From Pseudomonas costantinii (GTDB lineage: Bacteria > Pseudomonadota > Gammaproteobacteria > Pseudomonadales > Pseudomonadaceae), in the NCBI RefSeq assembly GCF_001870435.1, contig NZ_MDDR01000066.1:124001-188000 (forward strand): a stretch of DNA of 64,000 nt, read 5' to 3'. Shown piece after piece: positions 52,484-60,245 of the stretch (the first letter of the stretch is position 1; each line of letters begins with the position of its first letter). The notes under the pieces are model-generated. The model was not told the origin of the DNA, searched no databases, and saw nothing but the letters and a program-made list of their open reading frames with translations. Made by a program: the position numbers and the translations under genes.

Positions 52484-54036
52484 TACCAAATGCCTTTTCT
52501 GGAGCGCCACCCGGCGCCGATCTGGATCTCTCGATCATGCTGGGATGCAGGTTTAACGCGGTGATATTCGATGATCTCGACTTCCTGGCGTGACGCGTAG
52601 TCAGCCAATACAGCAGCGATACCGGCGTCGCCGTGCCGCTTTGGCCCGGCCTTTTCGCCTTTTTCGTTGGTACGCTTTTCCGGGATGCGAGCCACGCCCT
52701 TGACCATTCGGAAGGCTCGCACGTCGCTGACCACGTCTTTGTCGGCCGGGATGTCGTAGAAGGTGTCGTCTTCCAAAGCAGCCTTGAATGGCGGCATGTT
52801 GTCGCGATACCAACCCTCGGTGAGCATCACCCGCTCAATACGGTTGAAACCAAACTCAATGGCAGTGGCTTCCGATAATTGCGAGCCGTTACCCCTGGCG
52901 TCATCGGCGCCTTTGAGCAAGTTGGGCAAACGCCGAAGGATGTAGAACTTGATCTGCTCCTGTTGCTTGAACGGGACGTTACGCAGCTCGACCACAAAGG
53001 GCGTGCGCTTGCGTAAATTCTGTTCCTTGAGCAACGGCCAGATGACCGAAAGGTCGCCGGTACGCCCGAAGTCCATGCCGTAGAAGCTTTGGACGTCTAG
53101 CGGAATGGCCGAAAGCAGTGGGAGCAAATGCTCTTCGCACCACTCCAGGGACTCAGCTAGACGCAGGTGTTCAGGAATTGTTTCGTAGCCCTGCGGGTAC
53201 TCCAGGCGCAACACCGGCACGTCTCGGTTACTTCGCTGTTCGACCAGGGCCATGCTAAGAAAGGCCCCGCCGCCTTGGGACGGAACGCAATCAAGCTCTT
53301 CATCGGCTGCATCACCGTAGAAGTCGTAGACATCCTGGACCCAAGCGGCTTCCTCCTCGGGCTTGTATTCGATGCCCTTGCGCAGGCATACCCGCTTGTA
53401 GAGCCCGTCGGCCACGGCTTCGCGGAACGGGCAGCGGAACAGCATGCCTTTGCGTTTGCCTGCCCGGATGTCGTTGATCAGCTCATTGAACGCATTCTCG
53501 GTGCCGTCGTGAGTGCTGATCACATGGACTTCCCCGCCCCAGATCAATAGCGCGAGCGCGGCTTTCAGCAGCTCGGCCAAGTCCTGGTGAAACGCCGCCT
53601 CATCAATCACGACCACGCCCTGACGCCCCCGAAGGTTGGACGGGCGGCTGGTTAGCGCAACAATACGGTGCCCGCTGGGGAACACGATGGTGTACGTCTT
53701 GATGTGCTTCTCGGGATCGCTATCCGGCCAAATGCCTTCTTCGATCTCTTCGGCCGCATAGTTGAAGGCCCGCGCCCACATGGCACAGGCCTGGATGTAC
53801 TCGACCGTCATGTCCTGGTTGTAGCCCAGGTAATAGACTGTCTGACCGCCCGCTGGTTTTTCGGCAGCGGCTACCAGGACGTTGTCCGCTGCCTCGGCCC
53901 AGGTGAGGCCGATACGACGGGACTTCTCTCCGACCTTGAGCGGCGCACGGATGCCGATCCAGTCTTTCTGATAGTCGAGCAGAACGGCCGGAGCGCTCAA
54001 GGCATGAGTGCTGTCCAGGACAAGTGGCAGGCTCAC
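52483..54036 (-). CDS. Terminase large subunit (Mu gp28-like)
   Basis: 517 residues. VGEKSRRIGLTWAEA is the Walker A-type region, GVVVIDEAAFHQDLAELLKAALALLIWGG the Walker B with catalytic Glu, and YGMDFGRTGDLSVIWPL the start of the RNase H-like nuclease. It packages phage DNA together with the gp27-type protein, in Mu with some host DNA at the ends. The start is a GTG overlapping the gp27 stop (GTGA). Confidence 0.94.
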   Translation of the reverse strand: MSLPLVLDSTHALSAPAVLLDYQKDWIGIRAPLKVGEKSRRIGLTWAEAADNVLVAAAEKPAGGQTVYYLGYNQDMTVEYIQACAMWARAFNYAAEEIEEGIWPDSDPEKHIKTYTIVFPSGHRIVALTSRPSNLRGRQGVVVIDEAAFHQDLAELLKAALALLIWGGEVHVISTHDGTENAFNELINDIRAGKRKGMLFRCPFREAVADGLYKRVCLRKGIEYKPEEEAAWVQDVYDFYGDAADEELDCVPSQGGGAFLSMALVEQRSNRDVPVLRLEYPQGYETIPEHLRLAESLEWCEEHLLPLLSAIPLDVQSFYGMDFGRTGDLSVIWPLLKEQNLRKRTPFVVELRNVPFKQQEQIKFYILRRLPNLLKGADDARGNGSQLSEATAIEFGFNRIERVMLTEGWYRDNMPPFKAALEDDTFYDIPADKDVVSDVRAFRMVKGVARIPEKRTNEKGEKAGPKRHGDAGIAAVLADYASRQEVEIIEYHRVKPASQHDREIQIGAGWRSRKGIW

Positions 54037-54545
54037 GACGCCATCCCCAGGATCTCGCGGCGGATCTCGTCAACCGTTGCCTGATTCAAGCCGCCTTTCT
54101 TGGCGATTTTCTCAACGCGGGATGCTGCCGCCTCGGCCTTCTCACGGTATTCCGCCTGCCATTTCTTCTGGACGACAGACGCTTTACCCAGTTCGGCCAC
54201 GGCCTTTGCGACCTTCGGCAAGTCCATCTGATCGCCGCCACTCATCAGCAGCTTAAACAGATGCTCCTGGACAAGGCGCATAAGCGCCTCGTTGACCGCG
54301 CCCTCATCGTCTGGCGCCGCCTGGACAACGGCCTTAGCCTGCTCGGATGCCATCTTAAGTGACGCCAGCTTGACCTCAAACTCAGAGCCATAGCGATGCA
54401 AGGCGCTTTTGCCGATGGAGTAGCCACGGCGATCCAACTCTGCCGCAAGCGCCTCATAGCCGGAAAAATTCGACTCCATGAGGGCGTTATCAAGCCACTC
54501 CTTTACCTTGGCCGGAAGCGCGGCCACTTTGCTACGGGGCGGCAT
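54033..54545 (-). CDS. Mu gp27-like terminase small subunit (DUF3486)
   Basis: 170 residues. KVAALPAKVKEWLDNALMESNFSGYEALAAELDRRGYSIGKSALHRYGSE-type pattern (key pieces VKEWLDNAL, FSGYEALAAELDRRGY, SIGKSALHRYG) defines DUF3486, with a helix-turn-helix. It recognises the packaging site. The gp26-type gene ends 3 bp upstream. Confidence 0.92.
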   Translation of the reverse strand: MPPRSKVAALPAKVKEWLDNALMESNFSGYEALAAELDRRGYSIGKSALHRYGSEFEVKLASLKMASEQAKAVVQAAPDDEGAVNEALMRLVQEHLFKLLMSGGDQMDLPKVAKAVAELGKASVVQKKWQAEYREKAEAAASRVEKIAKKGGLNQATVDEIRREILGMAS

Positions 54546-54548
54546 GGG

Positions 54549-54860
54549 TCACGACCAGTACTTTTCAGGGCGAGCAATACCGGGTCGGCATTCAATGGTG
54601 TATTCCGCGATGTCGACGCCGATGTGGGTCAACCCGCAAATCCACGGCCCAGATGGTGACTTGTCCAGCGTGACCAGAGAGCGGTCGGCCAGGTAATCCA
54701 GTTCGCGGCGCAGTTCCAACTGCGTACCATCAGGAAAGATTCCCTGGATCGTAGAAAGCACAACGGCCTCATGAGGATCCACTGGCCGGGAAGTGTTGAG
54801 GGTCAGAAGGATGTACCAGCGTAGAGATTCGCGCCGTACCTTGGCTGGGTCAATGATCAT
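54549..54860 (-). CDS. Mu gp26-like protein
   Basis: 103 residues. MIIDPAKVRRESLRWYILLT and IQGIFPDGTQLELRRELDYLADRSLV suggest a small winged-helix-like protein and match the FluMu gp26 family. Its place between gp25- and gp27-type genes agrees with Mu. Function unknown. It overlaps the DUF2730 gene by 4 nt. Confidence 0.85.
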   Translation of the reverse strand: MIIDPAKVRRESLRWYILLTLNTSRPVDPHEAVVLSTIQGIFPDGTQLELRRELDYLADRSLVTLDKSPSGPWICGLTHIGVDIAEYTIECRPGIARPEKYWS

Positions 54861-55168
54861 TCACGCACTCCTTTGAGTCGGACATTTTCGAGACGCAAGG
54901 CAAGCGCATCGAGCTTGGCCTCAATTACTGTTTGGTTGCGCACGTAGTCCTCACGACGGACGTAGTGCAACGGCATATCTCCCCGCAGGCGTTCAAGGCC
55001 AAGCTCCACCTGGCGCAAACGCTCGGAGTCTTTGGCGAACGCCCCGAAGCGGTCATCCAGACGGCTTTCCATTTGAGCCAACAGAACCTTGACTAGGCCC
55101 GCAAACATCGCGAGCAGCGTCACGGCCGTTCCGACCAATTGCCAAACCGGCATTTCGATAGTCGTCAT
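54857..55168 (-). CDS. Mu gp25-like membrane protein (DUF2730)
   Basis: 103 residues from MTTIEMPVWQLVGTAVTLLA. One N-terminal membrane segment (LVGTAVTLLAMFAGLVKVLL) and then a coiled-coil-like helix with VELGLERLRGDMPLHYVRREDYV. This is DUF2730. It may belong to the lysis group. The start overlaps the zinc-finger gene stop (ATGA). Confidence 0.85.
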   Translation of the reverse strand: MTTIEMPVWQLVGTAVTLLAMFAGLVKVLLAQMESRLDDRFGAFAKDSERLRQVELGLERLRGDMPLHYVRREDYVRNQTVIEAKLDALALRLENVRLKGVRE

Positions 55169-55380
55169 CGGCGGTTCATCCGCTCTTGAATGCACTTGCA
55201 ATCCACACACAAAAGAACGCCAGGTTGCGCAACCCGCCGGCCTTCGGGAATTTCAGTTCCGCACTCTTCACAGTGGGTAGCGGAGACACCGACCGGCTGA
55301 CGCGCCAGTGCCAATTGCGCCGCAATTGCAGCCTTTCGGGTCGCTTCCTCTATGTCGGATGCGCGATCAAATACGTCCAT
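55165..55380 (-). CDS. DksA/TraR-like C4 zinc-finger protein
   Basis: 71 residues from MDVFDRASDIEEATRKAAIA. CEECGTEIPEGRR and GVLLCVDCKCIQE give the C4 zinc finger of short phage TraR/DksA proteins. TraR-type proteins bind the RNA polymerase secondary channel and act like DksA with ppGpp. The 5' end overlaps the Rz gene by 14 nt. Confidence 0.85.
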   Translation of the reverse strand: MDVFDRASDIEEATRKAAIAAQLALARQPVGVSATHCEECGTEIPEGRRVAQPGVLLCVDCKCIQERMNRR

Positions 55381-56008
55381 GGGTGTACCACTCGATAAGG
55401 CTTTTAAGCTGCACACGGCAGGAGGCGTATCCCTCACTGTTGCGTACATGGTTTTTGAGGATGTCCGCCTGGGTCACTCCTGAGTCGAGCTGGTCAGCGA
55501 CTCCGGTGGAGCCAAGAGAATCAGCAGCTCTGCCGGTGGACTGGCTGGTGGCAGACACAGCGACGGCGGCGGGATTGAGGGCTTCGTTCCACACGCGGAC
55601 AAAGCCAGTAGTGAACACGCCAACAGGAAGCGCTTCGGGCTCATCTTTGAGAGTGCGACGGTAAAGAGTCGTGACACGGGCTATCTCCCCCTGGAGTTTT
55701 TCGGTGTTGCGACGATGGCTGGCTTTGGTTTCAGCAAGCTCGGCTGCAAGCACCTGTCGCCTGGCTTGCTCGGCCTGGAGTTCAGCAACAGCCTTGCGGG
55801 CTGCCTCGACGGCGGCTTCGGCCAGTGCCTGCTTTTCCTCGGCGTGCTTTTTCCCAAGCCGCTCAACAACAGCGCTGCCCTCGGCCCGGCCACGCGCCAA
55901 GCCCTCGTCATATCCATCCTGGTGGTTTAAGTGCAGGCCGATAGCGACCGCAGCAATCACAGCGAGATACCAAGTGGCCGGGCTGATCAGGTCGAGCAAA
56001 CCTTTCAT
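55367..56008 (-). CDS. Rz-like inner-membrane spanin (i-spanin)
   Basis: 213 residues from MKGLLDLISPATWYLAVIAA. One N-terminal membrane anchor, then a long Ala/Glu/Arg-rich coiled coil (about 40-130) and an ASCRVQLKSLIEWY end. This is the layout of Rz-type (DUF2514-like) spanins, which bridge the periplasm at lysis. A complete lipoprotein gene is nested in another frame within its 3' half. The start overlaps the transglycosylase stop (ATGA). Confidence 0.85.
   Translation of the reverse strand: MKGLLDLISPATWYLAVIAAVAIGLHLNHQDGYDEGLARGRAEGSAVVERLGKKHAEEKQALAEAAVEAARKAVAELQAEQARRQVLAAELAETKASHRRNTEKLQGEIARVTTLYRRTLKDEPEALPVGVFTTGFVRVWNEALNPAAVAVSATSQSTGRAADSLGSTGVADQLDSGVTQADILKNHVRNSEGYASCRVQLKSLIEWYTHGRI
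55474..55644 (-). CDS. Rz1-like outer-membrane lipoprotein spanin, nested in Rz
   Basis: 56 residues from MSPKRFLLACSLLALSACGT. The lipobox LSAC gives a mature lipoprotein of about 38 residues that is rich in proline (IPPPSLCLPPASPPAELL). It is wholly inside the Rz gene in a different frame. An embedded proline-rich lipoprotein with this layout is the classic Rz1 arrangement of lambda and P2 relatives. Confidence 0.85.
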   Translation of the reverse strand: MSPKRFLLACSLLALSACGTKPSIPPPSLCLPPASPPAELLILLAPPESLTSSTQE

Positions 56009-56640
56009 TGGCACACCCCCTGGCCCCAACCTGCGGCCACATACAACGCTTCCCAACGACGGAGAATGAGTTGTGGGTATTGGCGGTTTTCCTTAAAGGC
56101 TGAGGCCGAGCGGCCAGCGTTAAACCGCTCGACTGATCCGAACCAGGTCAGCGGATCGGCGCCCTTTGCCGATGCCAACTTGCGGTCGCGAATAACCCAA
56201 CCCAGCCCACCGTTATAGGAGGACAGGATCAGCGCCCCTTGCTCACAGGCGTTGCGTGCCTGGATGCGGCTCGCCAGCCAGCGGTCATAGCTGACCAGGG
56301 CTTGCATGGACCAGATAGGGTTAAAAGGCTCGACCTTACCAAGGGCCTTTGGGAAAAGTTGAGCCAACCAAGTAGCGGTCGAGGGCATCACCTGGCCCAA
56401 GCCTTGCGCACCAACCGGCGATTTGGCATCGAACCGCCAGCGGCTTTCCTGATGGATCTGTGCGGCGAAGGTTGCCACCGGAGCATCAAGGCCCCATTCC
56501 GCCTGGGCGATGCGAGTCAAGTCTCGGCGGTAGCGTTCGGCCTGGCTGGGGATCTCGGCCTTGGCAGGCGTGCTGTAGACAGCAATCGCAGCCAGCCCCA
56601 ACGCGACTGCTCCCATATAGAGAAGAACACGTGAGCGCAT
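56005..56640 (-). CDS. Lytic transglycosylase endolysin
   Basis: 211 residues. The N-terminal hydrophobic stretch LLYMGAVALGLAAIAVY ends near AKAEI and may be a cleavable signal or a signal-anchor-release domain. AAQIHQESRWRFDAKSPVGAQGLGQVMPSTATW is the SLT active-site region with catalytic Glu in QES; SSYNGGLGWVIRD follows. It cuts peptidoglycan at lysis. Holin candidate upstream, spanins downstream. Confidence 0.9.
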   Translation of the reverse strand: MRSRVLLYMGAVALGLAAIAVYSTPAKAEIPSQAERYRRDLTRIAQAEWGLDAPVATFAAQIHQESRWRFDAKSPVGAQGLGQVMPSTATWLAQLFPKALGKVEPFNPIWSMQALVSYDRWLASRIQARNACEQGALILSSYNGGLGWVIRDRKLASAKGADPLTWFGSVERFNAGRSASAFKENRQYPQLILRRWEALYVAAGWGQGVCQ

Positions 56641-56642
56641 AG

Positions 56643-56930
56643 TCAGAGTCCCAACGTCAGGCCGAGGATGCAGGCCAGCACGACCAGGGCGCGTCGGATA
56701 CCGGCCATGGGACGGTCATACCGGCGTACTTGATTCGGTCGGGCATAGGGGAACAGCGCCCGGTCGATCCAATAACCGAGCACGCCACCCAGCGTCACCA
56801 GGCCGCACTTGTAGAGCACAACCGGGAGCTTGGTGGGAGCAACGATTGCCAGACACGCCATGATTGCAATGGTGATCAAGGTCCAGTCGGTCATGCGTGG
56901 CGCACGGGGGCGCCGATGGATAGGGGCCAT
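56643..56930 (-). CDS. Putative holin
   Basis: 95 residues from MAPIHRRPRAPRMTDWT. AAGGAAG precedes this ATG, which overlaps the upstream stop (ATGA). Two to three membrane segments: TLITIAIMACLAIVAPT, VVLYKCGLVTLGGVLGYWI and ALVVLACILGLTLGL. Position before the endolysin and small size fit a holin; no family signature was recognised. Confidence 0.7.
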   Translation of the reverse strand: MAPIHRRPRAPRMTDWTLITIAIMACLAIVAPTKLPVVLYKCGLVTLGGVLGYWIDRALFPYARPNQVRRYDRPMAGIRRALVVLACILGLTLGL

Positions 56931-57247
56931 CAACGAGCTTCCTTCATTGGTTTGAGAACGGAACGGATTTCCGCCATCGAGCGCGCAGCAACAACGGGAT
57001 TGCTCCGGGCTGGCGCTTGGTCTTGGTAGGTGCCAAATACTGGCGATGTGGTGAGGTGCCTTGGGCGCAGCTTTTCCTTCTGCCGCACAAACTCGGCGAC
57101 ACGGCGCTCGTGGCTTGCCACGATCAACTCAACGCTTACACGCCACTCCGGTGGGCATTTGTCCAATAGCGTCCGCACCTCAGCATCGAAAGGCGTGTCA
57201 ATAACGAGCTGGGCGTACTGCCTGGATGATCGAGGTGCGGAAGCCAT
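56930..57247 (-). CDS. Phage hypothetical protein before the holin
   Basis: 105 residues, soluble and basic. VIDTPFDAEVRTLLDKCPPEWRVSVELIVASHERRVAEFVRQKEKL is a helical core. It is not recognised. It is the first gene of the lysis-morphogenesis run after a terminator and overlaps the holin candidate by 1 nt. Confidence 0.7.
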   Translation of the reverse strand: MASAPRSSRQYAQLVIDTPFDAEVRTLLDKCPPEWRVSVELIVASHERRVAEFVRQKEKLRPRHLTTSPVFGTYQDQAPARSNPVVAARSMAEIRSVLKPMKEAR

Positions 57248-57325
57248 GGGCGAACCTTGCCGGAGTGGATGTCCGGTCTAGATTCGCCTGGTGAGGGGCA
57301 CTGCTGTGTTTCTTAAACGCACAAG

Positions 57326-57352
57326 AAAAAGCCCCGCACATGGCGAGGCTTT
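57326..57352 (-). terminator. Rho-independent terminator before the lysis genes
   Basis: On the minus strand AAAGCCTCGC pairs with GCGGGGCTTTTTC around CATGT, with one mismatch and a T5 tract. It separates the Mor/C-secreted-protein unit from the late lysis and head genes. Confidence 0.75.
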
Positions 57353-57369
57353 GAGATACGGGCATGAGG

Positions 57370-57867
57370 TTAAGAACGCCTGATGGTCCTCATCAGCTCT
57401 ATATCGCTTTCTGAGGTTCCGGCCTTGCGCTGCTCTGCTTCCCACTCCGCCTCTGACTGATCCTCGGGCGATATGGCCGAAGGGTTCGCGATCTGCTCGT
57501 CACATGCGGTGCGGTCTTGCTCCCAGTTATCTCGTGAATGCTGCAATTCGTCCTGGGTCAGCTTGCCGGTGTAGCAGCCGCCGTTGATGAACAGGATATC
57601 GGTCAACATCTGGCGGCACGCAGAAAACGCGGAATAGCCTGACTGAGCGTGAAGCTGCTTGTTCGCGGCGCTCATGACACCGACCAGTGAGGACGTGTCG
57701 CGGGTCAAGCAAGCATCATTATTCTCGGCCCAAAGACTCTGAGCCAAGGCCCGGTTTGTTGTGGCCTGCCTCAAGTCATCCTTGAGAGCAGCATTAGGGG
57801 TTGTTTCCGAGTAAGCCGTCGATGCGAACAAGGCAGAAGCCACTAATACCGCTCTCAAAACCATCAT
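57370..57867 (-). CDS. Secreted or periplasmic phage protein of unknown role
   Basis: 165 residues with signal peptide MVLRAVLVASALFASTAYS. The mature part has paired cysteines (NDACLTRD, SACRQM, NGGCYTG, RTACDEQ) and a charged C-terminus. Not recognised. It begins directly after the Mor/C-type stop (TAA-ATG) and ends at a terminator, so it is expressed with the middle/late activator and might be a superinfection-exclusion or lysogenic-conversion factor; that is inference. Confidence 0.75.
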   Translation of the reverse strand: MMVLRAVLVASALFASTAYSETTPNAALKDDLRQATTNRALAQSLWAENNDACLTRDTSSLVGVMSAANKQLHAQSGYSAFSACRQMLTDILFINGGCYTGKLTQDELQHSRDNWEQDRTACDEQIANPSAISPEDQSEAEWEAEQRKAGTSESDIELMRTIRRS

Positions 57868-58311
57868 TTAATGGACTGTCCCTTCGTCATAGCCAAATAA
57901 GTCAGGCTCGTTGCGACGGTGCAGGAGCCTTTGGCGCGAGATAATCTCATAAATGGTTGGTGACGCAAGCTTGTACTTACGCACCAACTCGGGTGGCTGG
58001 ATATTTCTGTCGTGCCAATCCTGGAAGATTGCGGCATCCCGCATGGCCTTCTTGAGTGCGTCACCTCGCGGAAGGTAAACCACTGCGCCCCCCATGGTGT
58101 CGCATATCGCAAAAACCACAGAGCGGGCAATTTCGGGCACGACGTCTGGCCGATCCTGGAGCCTCACCTTCAACTCCGCTTCAGCAATCCCCACCATTTC
58201 CTTGATCGTCCCCTCCCAACGGCGCATAACCGTGGGATTCTCCATATGGGCCAGCACCTTGAGTGGGTCCAGTTTGTCAGAGTCATCCTCAAACAACTGA
58301 TCATTGCTCAT
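57868..58311 (-). CDS. Mor/C-family transcription activator
   Basis: 147 residues. VFAICDTMGGAVVYLPRGDALKKAMRDAAIFQDWHDRN and ELVRKYKLASPTIYEIISRQR are the Mor family pattern (dimerisation domain and helix-turn-helix). In Mu, Mor turns on the middle promoter and C the late ones; only one such gene is seen here, so it may do both. It overlaps the gp16-type gene by 4 nt. Confidence 0.92.
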   Translation of the reverse strand: MSNDQLFEDDSDKLDPLKVLAHMENPTVMRRWEGTIKEMVGIAEAELKVRLQDRPDVVPEIARSVVFAICDTMGGAVVYLPRGDALKKAMRDAAIFQDWHDRNIQPPELVRKYKLASPTIYEIISRQRLLHRRNEPDLFGYDEGTVH

Positions 58312-58727
58312 TGTGTCGGCCTCCCGTTGCGCTTCGCGTCATAGGCCAACGCTGAGACAAGGCTCCCCAGTTGCTTAGCGTCCAACCAGTCGACACGCTC
58401 AACCTTGAACATCCGCAACGCCATGCCGTCGGCGTATTCCCATGGGCGGTTCGCCTCTGCCAAGAACGCATGGATCTTCCCGACCAGTTTTCCCCGGCCT
58501 GGCGCAACATTTGGCACCGTGCAACCTCTGCCGTTGGGCTTTGCTGTGGGCTCCCATCCCAAGCGCTGGAACTCGGCCAGCACCGCCGCCGTTTGCATTG
58601 GGGTTATGTCCTTTGCAGACGTGACACCCGCTATACGCTGGAGCAAAGCCCGGTAGGTATCGTCATCTAGGCCCAGGTCTTTCTTGGCGATGTGGATCTT
58701 CGATAGCTGTACATTACGTCGATTCAT
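58308..58727 (-). CDS. Mu gp16-like protein (DUF1018)
   Basis: 139 residues. LSKIHIAKKDLGLDDDTYRALLQRIAGVTSAKDI is the DUF1018 signature, and KIHAFLAEANRPWEYADGMALRMF follows. This family always lies just before the Mor gene in Mu-like phages; a regulatory role is suspected. AAAGGAG precedes the ATG. Confidence 0.9.
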   Translation of the reverse strand: MNRRNVQLSKIHIAKKDLGLDDDTYRALLQRIAGVTSAKDITPMQTAAVLAEFQRLGWEPTAKPNGRGCTVPNVAPGRGKLVGKIHAFLAEANRPWEYADGMALRMFKVERVDWLDAKQLGSLVSALAYDAKRNGRPTQ

Positions 58728-58748
58728 TTTCTCCTTTCTCCCTCACTT

Positions 58749-58823
58749 CCTCGGCAGCTCATCAGTACCCGGCTGCCACACCGGATAGACCGTCCAGTCG
58801 CCTGGAACGGTTTCGCTCAGTGA
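58749..58823 (-). repeat. Imperfect 74-bp direct repeat, copy A
   Basis: On the minus strand it begins CACTGAGCGAAACCG at the stop codon of the 134-residue gene and ends TACTGATGAGCTGCCGAGG. About 70% of positions match copy B at 59228-59301. In one frame it reads LSETVPGDWTVYPVWQPG and on to TDELPRK and a stop, just before the gp16-type binding site. Confidence 0.7.
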
Positions 58824-59221
58824 AGTCTTTCAATAGACGGGTTGTTCGTGACCAGGTGCTTTTTTAGGGAGTTAAAGCTCTTCCAGGACGGATCAAAATA
58901 GATGTGCTTCTTTTCCGCCGCTTTCGTAGCTTCTCGCTTTCCAAAAACCTTACGAAGGGATTCGATCTCTTTTTGGCTGTACATTGAGCGGCTGACCTTT
59001 CGCAAAAAGCGGCGGGCCTCTTCATGTTTCGGCTCGCCCTTTTCAGACGACATCCACTCGCCTTTGAAATAGCCGTCCACGTACACCGTCGTTTGCCAGC
59101 TCTTACTTATCGTCGACACCTGCTGTACCAAGGCGATCTCAAACTGACCACATTGCAGCTTCATAACCCCATAGGGTGTGTCCATCTGCGCCTTAAGCGC
59201 ATCCCAATCCTCTTGAAGCAT
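58817..59221 (-). CDS. Phage hypothetical protein, possible inserted cassette
   Basis: 134 residues, basic at the C-terminus. LQEDWDALKAQMDTPYGVMKLQCGQFEIALVQQ and WQTTVYVDGYFKGEW suggest an alpha/beta fold; not recognised. It is bordered by two imperfect direct repeats that include its own stop and the stop of the next gene upstream, the pattern left by a duplication or cassette gain. Confidence 0.72.
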   Translation of the reverse strand: MLQEDWDALKAQMDTPYGVMKLQCGQFEIALVQQVSTISKSWQTTVYVDGYFKGEWMSSEKGEPKHEEARRFLRKVSRSMYSQKEIESLRKVFGKREATKAAEKKHIYFDPSWKSFNSLKKHLVTNNPSIERLH

Positions 59222-59227
59222 CTTGAC

Positions 59228-59301
59228 CTCGGCTGCTCATCAGTACTCGGCCACCGCGCCGAGCAGACCGCCCCGGTTTCCCGAAGCGGTTTCGCTTAGT
59301 G
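59228..59301 (-). repeat. Imperfect 74-bp direct repeat, copy B
   Basis: Begins CACTAAGCGAAACCG at the stop of the 81-residue gene and ends TACTGATGAGCAGCCGAGG, seven bases before the ATG of the 134-residue gene. One indel separates it from copy A, and the coding-like frame of copy A is broken here. Confidence 0.7.
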
Positions 59302-59541
59302 GATAGTTGGTTTCATGGTGAGTTTTTCGAGCATTGCCTGGCAGATCTCGCAGTTGCAGCCGACATGCTGGCCCGCCCCTTCAAAGGGAATGCGGGCAAC
59401 GAGTCGGCCACCGCAGATCATTGCGTTGGCGATCAGGGCGGCTTTGCTGCCGCTGGCTGGGTTCAGGTTGTCTTTGCTGTTTACGGAGATGGACACACCA
59501 TCGGTGGTGTCGTCTTCGATAGTGATGTGGATCTTGGCCAT
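59296..59541 (-). CDS. Small phage protein with CNCxxC motif
   Basis: 81 residues: MAKIHITIEDDTTDGVSISV, a middle rich in Ala, and GCNCEICQAMLEKL near the C-terminus that could bind a metal. Early-region phage gene of unknown function. Stop codon lies inside copy B of the 74-bp repeat. Confidence 0.72.
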   Translation of the reverse strand: MAKIHITIEDDTTDGVSISVNSKDNLNPASGSKAALIANAMICGGRLVARIPFEGAGQHVGCNCEICQAMLEKLTMKPTIH

Positions 59542-59600
59542 GTGGGCTGTACTCGCAATAGGTATGAGGCAACTGGTGATGTTTGAGGGGTGGTGTCAGA

Positions 59601-60242
59601 TCAATGCAGCGTCGTCGGCGTAGGTTCCGCAACAAAGATGCTCGCGATATCCAGAGGGATAGGCGCGTATTGATCCGAGTCTCCAATCCGCTCATACACC
59701 CGCAGATAGCTTTTAGATCCAACCACCTGGACTGCCTCACCGATGGCCTGCATCGCTCGTTGCCATCGCCCGTCCTGAATCTCCAGCCTGCGAAGGCCCA
59801 GCACACGGCCGGTGCTGATCTCGCCCGCTTTATCCGTGCGGAATGCTTCGTTGACCAGGACGCGAACCTCACTACGTGCGTCTTGCGTCCATTCCGCCGC
59901 GCACTCATCAATCAACGCTCGCGCAGCCTGTAACCGCTCATCGAACTTGATGGAGTCCTGAACGGCATGAATGATCTTGAAGCGACCATCGAACGTCAGT
60001 AGCGTGACATTCCCCTTCTTGCCCCCGATGGCGGCACCATATTGCTCGGCCGACATCTCCACGAAGGCCTTGATGTCGCCGAATGCTGACGCTTTGAATT
60101 CGCCCAACAGTGCGGAAACGGCCTGGGCCTTTTTAACAAGCTCAGTGACCAGCTCGTCGCGAGCCAGGTCAATGGGCTTGATCAGTTCCACCGGGACCAA
60201 ATGGCCCTTGGCGTCTTTGCGATATCCTTCTTGAATAACCAT
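59601..60242 (-). CDS. DUF3164-family phage protein
   Basis: 213 residues. EGYRKDAKGHLVPVELIKPID, VTLLTFDGRFKIIHAVQDSIKFDERLQAARALIDEC and VLVNEAFRTDKAGEISTGRVLGLRRLEI are typical of DUF3164, found in the early operon of Mu-like phages. A link to DNA metabolism is suspected but not shown. A 3-bp gap separates it from the next gene upstream. Confidence 0.88.
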   Translation of the reverse strand: MVIQEGYRKDAKGHLVPVELIKPIDLARDELVTELVKKAQAVSALLGEFKASAFGDIKAFVEMSAEQYGAAIGGKKGNVTLLTFDGRFKIIHAVQDSIKFDERLQAARALIDECAAEWTQDARSEVRVLVNEAFRTDKAGEISTGRVLGLRRLEIQDGRWQRAMQAIGEAVQVVGSKSYLRVYERIGDSDQYAPIPLDIASIFVAEPTPTTLH

Positions 60243-60245
60243 TCT

